A stretch of 64,000 nt of DNA from CAUUJV01 sp963545565 (GTDB lineage: Bacteria; Actinomycetota; Actinomycetes; Actinomycetales; Bifidobacteriaceae), in NCBI GenBank assembly GCA_963545565.1, contig CAUUJV010000007.1, forward strand, positions 1 through 64,000. The letters are read 5' to 3'. Below the pieces are notes generated by a model. The model ran no database searches and had not been told where the DNA came from. It saw only the letters and a program-made list of their open reading frames with translations. The position numbers were made by a program, and so were the translations under genes. This document shows, piece by piece, positions 47,101 through 54,499 of the stretch. Position 1 is the stretch's first letter. Every line of letters begins with the position of its first letter.

Positions 47101-48311
47101 ATGAGCGACAATCAGCAGCATGACGGCAAAACTGAAGTTTTTAACGCCGTGATAACAGCTGAGCCTGCGCAAGAAGAGAGTGTGAATGGCAACGAAGAGA
47201 ATCTGAAAAGGTCAAGACCTATCACAGCTGCATATGCTCTCACTTCTACTCCTATTCCTTCTTCTAAGCTTTCTAAGAAGGCCAAGGTTATTATTGCCAG
47301 CGTCATATCTGTCGTATTGGTTATTGCTGGAAGTATTTGGGCGGTTTATTCGTATCGGAGCAATAATGATGCCAACGCACGCAATGCTGCTGAGACTTCA
47401 TGCGCACAGAATTTGAGTTCGTACAACACAGTAGCGTTTCTACACTAGTTTCAGATCTAGCTAAGATTTCTGCGGCATCAGCAATTACGACTGATCAAGT
47501 CTCAGATGCAAATACGGTTAAAAAACTTGCACAGTATGTAGAGGAAGCAGGGAAGTATTCCCAAGAAGATGATGCGCAATTCTGCAAAACAAGCTTAAGC
47601 GTTGCTATATTGAGTCAGCGAGCAGCACAGTTAGAGCAAAAAGAGAAGAGCGTTGCAAATATTGATGTGAAGCTTAAGCAAGCTGCTAATTTGGTGACAA
47701 AGAGTGAAGCAAAACGCACATTAAGTACGAGCATCAACACGGGTGCAGAGTTAGCAAATTCTGCTCAAAACAATGTAGCCGATTCTGCCACAATTACCGA
47801 GCTTAAAAAGGTTATTAAGTCAGCTAAAAAGGTTTTGAATAATAAGAAAGCAACTGAAGCACAGTACACTGACGCAAACACTAATGTTCAAAATGCTATA
47901 ACGGCAGTGAACGCGTCTGTTGCCACTAAACAGGCTCAGGAAGCTGATGCAACGCGGTGCTCCACGATTGCTGCTACATATTTACTCTGGCAAGGCGATG
48001 CTTCGATTACGCTTGCTGCTGATTGTTCTCTCACGGTTCAAAGCGACAGCGGAAGTGATAGCGGAAACGGCAATGGAAGCACAACAACCACGTATGCATA
48101 CAGTGCAAACAGCTTCAGCAAAGATGACGCCACTGGTGTGATGTCGTGGGAAGATAGTCAAGGCGCTACATGGCGCTACATTCCAAGCGGGCAGGCGTCA
48201 AATGTGGAATCTACGCAGCAGTTGGCGAGTAACTATCAGATGAGTAATGATGATGTCAATATGTACACGTGGCTAATAAGTAGCGATGGAGCATACACTC
48301 TCAGTAATTGA
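47101..48311 (+). pseudogene. Membrane-anchored surface protein of unknown function, split by a frameshift
   Basis: Two reading frames join into one protein of about 403 residues. The first (47101-47448) starts after GAGGAAGAAGA, with a charged cytoplasmic leader, a membrane helix (AKVIIASVISVVLVIAGSIWAVY) and ...SCAQNLSSYNT, then stops early. The second frame continues at about 47430-47445 with STLVSDLAKISAAS and runs to 48311. It is rich in Ala/Lys/Val helices typical of extracellular three-helix repeats, then a Ser/Gly/Asn linker (SGSDSGNGNGSTTT) and a C-terminal domain with SWEDSQGATWRYIP. One missing base explains the break. There is no LPXTG motif. Function unknown; the ATG at 47400 is not a convincing independent start. 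Confidence 0.7.
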
Positions 48312-48414
48312 AGATAGCTGTCTGTGAGCTATGTGGTTTCAACGCGCGCAAGCTTGTATGGCTCGCACTGTCTGTAGACTAGTGACGTTGTATTTCGCGA
48401 GAAAAGGTTTTGGC

Positions 48415-49833
48415 ATGGCTTCGGTTGAGAATATGCGCATTGTTGGTCCAGCTGCTGACTCTGGTGAAAAACTAGAAGATACTTGGGGACGTATTGCACC
48501 TGAACACTTGGACGCTCTGCCTCCTTATTCTGAAGTGAATCCAATGCCTCGCCGCCGCCGACCAGAAGTGCTGGCTCCCGCTGGTAACTTGGCCACATTG
48601 AAGTCAGCAATTGACTATGGTGCTGATGCTGTGTATTGTGCAGGCAAGATGTTTGGTATGCGTTCAGCTCCCAAGAATTTCAGTAATGAAGATTTGCAAG
48701 AAGCTGTGAAATATGCTCATGACCGCGGGGCTCGCATTTTTATCACGTGCAATATTTTGCCTACAAATCCTGAGATTGAAGGAATTCAAGAATATATTGG
48801 CACGCTTTCGGAAATTGGTGTAGATGCAGTAATCGTTAGCGATATTGGCGTTCTTATGGCTGCTAAGAGAATTGCCCCAAATCTAGAGATTCATGTTTCT
48901 ACACAGGCTGGTGTTGTCAATCATCTTGCTGCTAATTCACTGTACGAGTTGGGAGCAAAACGAGTTGTGCTTGCTCGTGAGCTGAGTTTAGATGCTGTGC
49001 GCGCTATTCGTAAAAATACGCCTGCAGATCTCGATATTGAATGCTTCGTGCATGGTTCCATGTGCATGGCATTTTCTGGCCGCTGCCTGATTAGCCAGTA
49101 CATGACTGGTCGTGACGCAAATCATGGTGATTGCTCACAATCATGCCGTTGGAAGTATTCTGTAGTAGAGGAGAAGCGTCCAGGGCAATTCTACCCAATT
49201 GAACAAACTGAACATGGTGCATATCTGTTTAATGCACAAGATATGAATATGCTTGAGCATATTGATGACCTTATTGATGCGGGTGCAACAAGCTTGAAGA
49301 TTGAGGGTCGTGCAAAATCTGGCTTCTATAGCGCAAGCGTTGCAAATGCTTATAAGACGGCCACGAATATGTACGTTGCGGCTCGTGAAGCAGGAGATGA
49401 AGGCCATATTGAGCTTCCTGAATGGCTCAAAGATGAGGTCAACAAGGTTACACACCGTGAATATTGCACAGGATTTTATTATCCAGAGCATCCTGCAAAC
49501 CAAAACACTCATAAGGGTGGATATGTGCGCGACTGGCAGGTTGTGGGCACAGTAACGAACTGGTCAGAAGGCCGTGTAACGTTCAAAGCTAAGAATAAGA
49601 TCGTGCCTGGTCAGATTGTTGAATTTGTGCGCCCAGGGCAACAGCCATATGTGCTCACAGTTTCTGAAGACATTCGTGATGAATTTGGCCATAGAGTTGA
49701 CGCTGCAAACAATCCGACAAAAGAATTTTCATTGGAATGCCCTCAAGAGCTTCGCGAGGGAATTGTTATGCGATCTGCGCTCGAGGCGCGTCCGGCCCAA
49801 CTGATGAAGACAGAACAGTCATCGGAGAAATAA
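48415..49833 (+). CDS. Peptidase U32 family protein (TrhP/YegQ-type tRNA hydroxylation protein)
   Basis: 472 residues. The U32 signature regions are clear: EVLAPAGNLATLKSAIDYGADAVYCAG, IHVSTQAGV, the cysteine-rich core CFVHGSMCMAFSGRC...GRDANHGDCSQSCRWKY, and GATSLKIEGRAKS. Family members of this length (TrhP) act in prephenate-dependent hydroxylation of tRNA wobble uridine rather than as proteases; the cysteines hold an iron-sulfur cluster. The ATG at 48415 follows GAGAAAAGG at good spacing; an upstream in-frame ATG at 48331 lacks one. The 3' end overlaps the convergent TetR gene by 68 bases. Confidence 0.88.
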   Translation: MASVENMRIVGPAADSGEKLEDTWGRIAPEHLDALPPYSEVNPMPRRRRPEVLAPAGNLATLKSAIDYGADAVYCAGKMFGMRSAPKNFSNEDLQEAVKYAHDRGARIFITCNILPTNPEIEGIQEYIGTLSEIGVDAVIVSDIGVLMAAKRIAPNLEIHVSTQAGVVNHLAANSLYELGAKRVVLARELSLDAVRAIRKNTPADLDIECFVHGSMCMAFSGRCLISQYMTGRDANHGDCSQSCRWKYSVVEEKRPGQFYPIEQTEHGAYLFNAQDMNMLEHIDDLIDAGATSLKIEGRAKSGFYSASVANAYKTATNMYVAAREAGDEGHIELPEWLKDEVNKVTHREYCTGFYYPEHPANQNTHKGGYVRDWQVVGTVTNWSEGRVTFKAKNKIVPGQIVEFVRPGQQPYVLTVSEDIRDEFGHRVDAANNPTKEFSLECPQELREGIVMRSALEARPAQLMKTEQSSEK

Positions 49834-50392
49834 TTCCAGAAATCGTCTGACTAATCATTGGGAACAATTTAGCCACGTCCAAAGTGTCTCGAAGTGGGTA
49901 CCAGCGTGCCAAAATTGTGAGAATAGTATTCACCACTATTCCCATAACGAAATTGCTGTATGGATCTTCCGGTGAAAGCTTTGCATTCTGGAAGAAAATA
50001 GGCTTCAGTGCACCTTCCAATCGATGTGCAAAATCAGGATCCTTACCTTCTCCAATAAACTGTGAAACATATTTTCCCCAGCGGCGATACAGCACAGAAA
50101 TCTTGAGAATCATTGCCGCTGGAATTTTCTTGCCGGACGTAAGAATCGTTATAAAATCTGGCCCAATAGACTGAATAGATTCTACCCATTCTTGAATCAC
50201 ACGTTGCTTGATGCTTTCGAGCAACGAATACACATCCTCGAAATATAAGTAGAATGTGCTGCGATGAACTCCGCTGCGCTCTGTGATCGATTTGACTGTG
50301 ATGTGGCTGATATCCTGCTCGCAATAGAGATCCCAGAATGCATTTTCAAGTGCTTGTATAGTTGCACGGCGCTTGAGTTCATGTTTATTCAT
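49766..50392 (-). CDS. TetR-family transcriptional regulator
   Basis: 208 residues from the ATG at 50392 (an ATG at 50440 would add 16 residues and would run through the dyad at 50405). N-terminal helix-turn-helix ITVKSITERSGVHRSTFYLYFEDVYSLLESI is characteristic of TetR proteins; the C-terminal part is a variable ligand domain of the kind found in DhaS/TetR-like regulators. Divergent from the acyltransferase/glycosyltransferase cluster, and it probably represses that cluster and itself through dyads in the shared promoter. The ligand is unknown. Its 3' end overlaps the upstream convergent U32 gene. Confidence 0.85.
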   Translation of the reverse strand: MNKHELKRRATIQALENAFWDLYCEQDISHITVKSITERSGVHRSTFYLYFEDVYSLLESIKQRVIQEWVESIQSIGPDFITILTSGKKIPAAMILKISVLYRRWGKYVSQFIGEGKDPDFAHRLEGALKPIFFQNAKLSPEDPYSNFVMGIVVNTILTILARWYPLRDTLDVAKLFPMISQTISGIISPMTVLSSSVGPDAPRAQIA

Positions 50393-50404
50393 ATTCCAGA
50401 TAGT

Positions 50405-50452
50405 ACAGTATTGCTCGACACTGTGTTGTCTATTGTTCATTGAAGATACAAC
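50405..50452. promoter_or_regulatory. Candidate TetR operator between tetR and the acyltransferase gene
   Basis: Two adjacent dyads: ACAGT-N10-ACTGT (50405-50424) and GTTGT-N18-ACAAC (50425-50452). They fill the divergent spacer between the TetR gene and the following cluster, the usual place for autoregulatory TetR sites. Arm lengths are short, so this is a proposal. Confidence 0.4.
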
Positions 50453-51324
50453 AATTTTTTGTTAGTATTATGCGTGTGAAAAAGAGCGAAAAGCGCGTGT
50501 TTGAAGTGGAATCTGACTTAGAAGATTTCGTTCATTCCGCTCATCAGGATTATCAAATTTCTGATGACCACATTTGGTATCGCGAAAATACTCCATTGCA
50601 TAACGCGGTTTATAACGTTATTTACTTTATTTTTTATATCGTCTCATGGGTTTACGCATATTTGTGGTTAGGTGTGCGATTTAAAAACCGTAGAGTTCTG
50701 CGTGATTTTGTTGATGAACCGTATTTTGTGTATGGCAATCATACGCAGCCATTTGGCGATATTGCTATGACAGTTCTGCTTAATTATCCTCATAAAATTT
50801 CTGCCGTAATGAGTCCTGCCAACATGGGAATTCCTGTGATTGGCTGGATTTTGAAGAATATGAATTTTTTGCCTGTGCCTAAAACAGATAAGCAGCGGGC
50901 GCAATACAAGGATGCAATGACGCGGCTTGTGACCAATGATGGCGTGAGCTTTATTATTTATCCGGAAGCACATGTGTGGCCGTATTACACCAAGATTCGC
51001 GATTTTACTGACACTTCAATGCGTTATCCGGTTCGTTACGGTACCGCGAGTTTTACATCAACTGTGACTTATCAAAGGCGTGTGTTCGGCAGTAAGCCGA
51101 AAATCACTGTGTATGTTGATGGTCCTTTCTATCCTAGAGATATAAGGGGAGATGAATCTGCCCAGAAAGCAGACTTATGCAAAACTATACGAAAAGTTAT
51201 GATTGAGCGAGCGAAAGCCTCAACATATAGCTATGTACGTTATGAGGAAAAGGATCAGCCGAATCGTCCTGCTGCAGATAAGCACACAGATCAGCATAAT
51301 TTGGGAGAGGAGAGAGCACGTTGA
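50440..51324 (+). CDS. PlsC-like lysophospholipid acyltransferase family protein
   Basis: 294 residues from a TTG at 50440; an ATG at 50470 (10 residues later) is an equally likely start, and neither has a clear ribosome site. A membrane helix (VIYFIFYIVSWVYAYLWLGV) precedes the acyltransferase fold. The catalytic block reads YGNHTQPFGD (Asn100, His101); relative to the usual H-x4-D the Asp is one residue further on. The second conserved block is SFIIYPEAHVWPYYTK, in the position of EGTR motifs. Probably acylates a lipid or glycolipid intermediate. First gene of a four-gene unit; its last bases overlap the TTG start of the next gene. Confidence 0.78.
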   Translation: MKIQQFFVSIMRVKKSEKRVFEVESDLEDFVHSAHQDYQISDDHIWYRENTPLHNAVYNVIYFIFYIVSWVYAYLWLGVRFKNRRVLRDFVDEPYFVYGNHTQPFGDIAMTVLLNYPHKISAVMSPANMGIPVIGWILKNMNFLPVPKTDKQRAQYKDAMTRLVTNDGVSFIIYPEAHVWPYYTKIRDFTDTSMRYPVRYGTASFTSTVTYQRRVFGSKPKITVYVDGPFYPRDIRGDESAQKADLCKTIRKVMIERAKASTYSYVRYEEKDQPNRPAADKHTDQHNLGEERAR

Positions 51325-52175
51325 ATATTTTGTATTGCGGCGACTCCAAGATGAAAGACGGACTTCTAATTTCGATTTTATCTGTGATGAAGCATGCTAC
51401 TGAGCCGGTGCACGTTTATATCCTTACTGCGAAGCTTTCTAACCGTGGGTTTGTCAAAGATGGTGGAAAAGATTTTGAACCGTTAACGCGTGACTATGCG
51501 CAATATCTTGATGGTGTAGTTAAGGAGAGCGACTCGCATAACACTGTTGAATATATTGACATTACCGATTTGTTCATTGCGAATCCACCGACGGCAAATA
51601 TGAGGACTCGATTCACACCGTATTGCATGCTGCGGCTTTATGCCGATTTAGTTGAGCAGATTCCAAGCCGCGTGCTGTATTTGGACACGGATATTATTTG
51701 CCGTAAAGATTTTAGCGAGTTTTATCATCAAGATTTAGACGGAAATGAGCTTGCAGGCGTGCCTGATTATTACGGTAGCTGGTTTTTCAAAAGTGATTTG
51801 AAGACTATTCATCGTGATTATCTCAACTCTGGTATGCTGCTGCTGAATTTAGGGCTGATTCGTCACACCGGTTTATTTGCTCGCTGCCGTGAACGCTGCG
51901 CTACCAAGCGTATGTTTATGCCAGACCAGTCTGCACTGAACAAATTGTGCGGCACGAAAGTAATTTCTCCTCGCAAATTCAATGAGCAGCGTATTTTACA
52001 TAGCAACACTGTGTTCCAGCATTTCACCACTAGTTTTCGTTTTTTCCCATGGCTTCGCACTGTTACGGTAAAGCCGTGGGAGATAGAGCGAGTGCAGAAT
52101 GTGCTTAAAATTCACGAATATGACGATATTTTTGACGAGTACAAGGAAAAGACGAAGGAAGTACAAGCCCTATGA
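51321..52175 (+). CDS. Glycosyltransferase family 8 protein (first of a pair)
   Basis: 284 residues. GT-A fold of family 8: N-terminal NILYCGDSKMKDGLLISILSV, the metal-binding DxD (LDTDI, Asp122/Asp124), LNSGMLLLNL, and a C-terminal PW-x-I-like tail. Family 8 enzymes are retaining and mostly use UDP-glucose or UDP-galactose. The start is TTG at 51321, overlapping the previous stop and preceded by GGAGAGGAGAG. The stop overlaps the next start. Acceptor unknown; the neighbours point to lipid-linked sugars. Confidence 0.85.
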   Translation: MNILYCGDSKMKDGLLISILSVMKHATEPVHVYILTAKLSNRGFVKDGGKDFEPLTRDYAQYLDGVVKESDSHNTVEYIDITDLFIANPPTANMRTRFTPYCMLRLYADLVEQIPSRVLYLDTDIICRKDFSEFYHQDLDGNELAGVPDYYGSWFFKSDLKTIHRDYLNSGMLLLNLGLIRHTGLFARCRERCATKRMFMPDQSALNKLCGTKVISPRKFNEQRILHSNTVFQHFTTSFRFFPWLRTVTVKPWEIERVQNVLKIHEYDDIFDEYKEKTKEVQAL

Positions 52176-53182
52176 CCTTTGCGAACAATAAAGAAAATAG
52201 TGGTGAGGTCACGCATGGCACAAAGCCTGTTGTACCAATATTCTTTACTAGTGACGAAAAATACGCACCTTATTTGTCTGTCGCTTTGGAATCTCTGATT
52301 GAGAATGCGGGCGCAATCGATTCTTCACGAAAATACTGTGCGATTATTGTTCATCAGGATCTTTCCCAGGATGCCCAAGAACGCTTAGCATCTATGGCAA
52401 CCAGCAATGTTTCAGTTGAGCTTTTCCCTATGGATAATTTGCTCGTAAATGCCATCAGCTCGGATACGAATAAGCTTCGCGCGGACTATGTGACGATGAC
52501 GATTTATTTCCGTTTATTCATCGCTACTATGTTTCCTCATATCGATAAAGCCTTGTATCTGGATTCTGACACCGTCATCGACGCGGATGTTGCTGAACTC
52601 TTTGATATTGATTTGCAAGGAAATTTGATTGCTGCAGTGCATGATAATTTCATTTCTGCGAATAAAGAGACAACGGACTATGTGGTTGACGCCTTAGGCA
52701 TGCCGGTGGGGGATTACATCAATTCTGGTGTGCTCGTAATGGACTTGAAGCAGCTGCGCGACGTCGATTTTGCTGGACGATTCACTGCTTTACTAAATGA
52801 GCATCATGTGGAGTCAATCGCTGCGGATCAAGACTATTTGAATGTAATGTGCCACGGACAAATTAAGATGCTGGACCGTGAATGGAACACCATGATGGCT
52901 GACGGTTCAGATGGCCCGGAAAATCCTAAAATCATTCATTACAATCTATTCGGTAAGCCATGGCATTATAAGGATGCAACGAACGCGGATCGCTTCTGGG
53001 CTTATGCTCCGCAGACCCCTTATTATCATCATTTGCGCCATATTCTTGCAGATTTTACGCAGACGGAAGCAAATTCGGATGCATTGAAGAAATCAAAGCT
53101 TATCCAGCATGCATTGGCAATCCCTGGCAGACCTGTTACGTTCAAGAAGTTGATAGATAAAGGGGTGCGAGTGCGGGTTTAG
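52172..53182 (+). CDS. Glycosyltransferase family 8 protein (second of the pair)
   Basis: 336 residues. FFTSDEKYAPYLSVALESL, the DxD motif YLDSDT (Asp131/Asp133), GDYINSGVLVMDL, DQDYLNVMC and the C-terminal HYNLFGKPWHY histidine/tryptophan block of family 8 are all present. More typical than its upstream partner and clearly divergent from it, so the two probably add successive sugars. ATG overlaps the previous stop (ATGA), indicating coupled translation. Confidence 0.88.
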   Translation: MTFANNKENSGEVTHGTKPVVPIFFTSDEKYAPYLSVALESLIENAGAIDSSRKYCAIIVHQDLSQDAQERLASMATSNVSVELFPMDNLLVNAISSDTNKLRADYVTMTIYFRLFIATMFPHIDKALYLDSDTVIDADVAELFDIDLQGNLIAAVHDNFISANKETTDYVVDALGMPVGDYINSGVLVMDLKQLRDVDFAGRFTALLNEHHVESIAADQDYLNVMCHGQIKMLDREWNTMMADGSDGPENPKIIHYNLFGKPWHYKDATNADRFWAYAPQTPYYHHLRHILADFTQTEANSDALKKSKLIQHALAIPGRPVTFKKLIDKGVRVRV

Positions 53183-53194
53183 GTCTGACCATAA

Positions 53195-53232
53195 TGCATT
53201 CATTGACATATTGCATTCATTGATAGGTTATG
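53195..53232 (+). promoter_or_regulatory. Tandem 17-base repeat with candidate promoter
   Basis: TGCATTCATTGA occurs at 53195-53206 and again at 53212-53223. The junction creates TTGACA (53203-53208), followed after 17 bases by GGTTAT (53226-53231), a possible -35/-10 pair for the acyltransferase gene 34 bases further on. The repeat could also be a binding site. Confidence 0.4.
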
Positions 53233-53265
53233 ACTACGATTACGACAACAGGTTAAGGAATTTCT

Positions 53266-54132
53266 ATGATTCTCGGCGGTAGTAAAAAGCAGGTTGTTGC
53301 CAACATGGAAAAAGCTTTCAACGAAGGACGGCTAAATTCCAAGGTTGAAGTAGGCGACCCTGTGCTTAAGAAGGAAGATAAGCTTCAACTTGTTCTTCAA
53401 CACTTGGATTCCATGGAGACTTTTGGATACCGCAGTCGTAATCTTGTGGCGCGCTTCGTTGTGGACATAGTGGGTAAGTATCTCAACTTGTTCACGCGTT
53501 ATGAGGGCACAGAGAAACTACGCGATATTACAACAGGTGCAATAGTGACCTCAAACCACTTCAATCCGCTGGAGAATATGACCGTTTTCCAAGCTATGCG
53601 CCGTGGTGGGCAGGCTCGCACTTACGTGGTCAGTCAAGACACAAACCTTGAGATGAGTGGAGTAGTGGGCTTCATGATGAAGTATTTTGACACTATTCCA
53701 ATCACCAAGAATCATGAGTATTTGAGCCACCAATTCCCCTCTATTGTGAATCAACTGCTGCATGCTGGCAGATATGTTCTTATTTATCCAGAGGAAGAGA
53801 TGTGGTTTAATTACCGTCGTCCACGCCCTGAAAAGCATGGTGCATTTGATTTTGCAGTTGCTGCTGGCGTTCCTGTGATTCCATGCTTTGTGGAGATTAT
53901 CGATACAGGTCGAGCAGAGCGAGATAATGACGAATTTACGCGCGTGCGCTACATCATGCATGTGCTTGACCCAATTTATCCCAAGCCTGAGCTTTCTGAT
54001 TCCGAGAACGTTGCGTGGATGATGAAGAATGATTATGAGCAAAAAGTTACAAAGTACGAGGAAGTTTACAAAATCTCAATTGATGAGCCTTTTGACGCTC
54101 GCATCGATATTGCAGGTTGGAAGAAACGTTAA
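53266..54132 (+). CDS. PlsC-like acyltransferase family protein
   Basis: 288 residues. The acyltransferase core shows TSNHFNPLEN (Asn97, His98), where Glu stands in place of the Asp of H-x4-D, then TIPITKNHEYL, IYPEEEMWFNYRRPRP and GAFDFAVAAGVPVIPCFVEI. The IYPE block is shared with the acyltransferase at 50440, so the two are distant paralogues bracketing the glycosyltransferase pair. There is no membrane helix at the N-terminus. TTAAGGAATTTCT precedes the ATG. It may be transcribed from its own promoter (53203-53231) as well as with the upstream genes. Confidence 0.78.
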   Translation: MILGGSKKQVVANMEKAFNEGRLNSKVEVGDPVLKKEDKLQLVLQHLDSMETFGYRSRNLVARFVVDIVGKYLNLFTRYEGTEKLRDITTGAIVTSNHFNPLENMTVFQAMRRGGQARTYVVSQDTNLEMSGVVGFMMKYFDTIPITKNHEYLSHQFPSIVNQLLHAGRYVLIYPEEEMWFNYRRPRPEKHGAFDFAVAAGVPVIPCFVEIIDTGRAERDNDEFTRVRYIMHVLDPIYPKPELSDSENVAWMMKNDYEQKVTKYEEVYKISIDEPFDARIDIAGWKKR

Positions 54133-54194
54133 TAAATATAAATAAGGTTTGAACAGGGCAAGAGCAAGTTAGGGTTAGCGGAGCGAAAAGAATA

Positions 54195-54336
54195 GGAAGA
54201 TAGAGGGGAATAGGGGGAAATAAGAAAAGAAAAGTGGAGGAGACAGAGGAGACAGCAAGGAAGAATCCTTTTTTTAGTCAATTGACTAGCCAATCACGTT
54301 TTCTCGATCACTTTGTTCAATGTGGTGAACAGTTTG
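54195..54336. repeat. Composite intergenic repeat, copy 3 (diverged), in the 54133-54499 spacer
   Basis: Fills most of the 367-base convergent spacer between the acyltransferase (plus) and the MFS-CBS gene (minus). A long G/A-rich tract (about 54168-54260, clearest from 54195), a terminator hairpin, the perfect palindrome TAGTCAATTGACTA (54275-54288), then CACTTTGTTCA (54309-54319), loop ATGTGG, TGAACAGTTTG (54326-54336). The left arm is identical to copy 2; the right arm keeps TGAACA only. The order and orientation of parts match copies 1 and 2. Nothing else is seen in 54337-54499. Confidence 0.65.
54257..54275 (+). terminator. Terminator after the acyltransferase gene
   Basis: AAGGA-AGAA-TCCTT followed by five more T, inside the purine-rich part of repeat copy 3. 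Short stem but a strong T run, 125 bases after the stop codon of the last gene of the glycolipid cluster. Confidence 0.55.
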
Positions 54337-54499
54337 ATATGAAAAGTGCAAGTGTCTGAATAGGTATAAATTCTCTGCGTTATCTACCGTGAAAATTATT
54401 GATTGTAAAAAAATAAGAAAAGAAAGAGGGCACAAATTTGGTGAATTTCAAAAACTGCCAAACTTATGCCCTGATCTGCTTTATGTCTTAACTTGTGCT

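Noticed and set aside
47400..48311. Treating the second half of the surface protein as an independent gene
   Set aside because: Its first codons overlap the first half in another frame with no ribosome site, and the sequence continues the same protein after a one-base shift.
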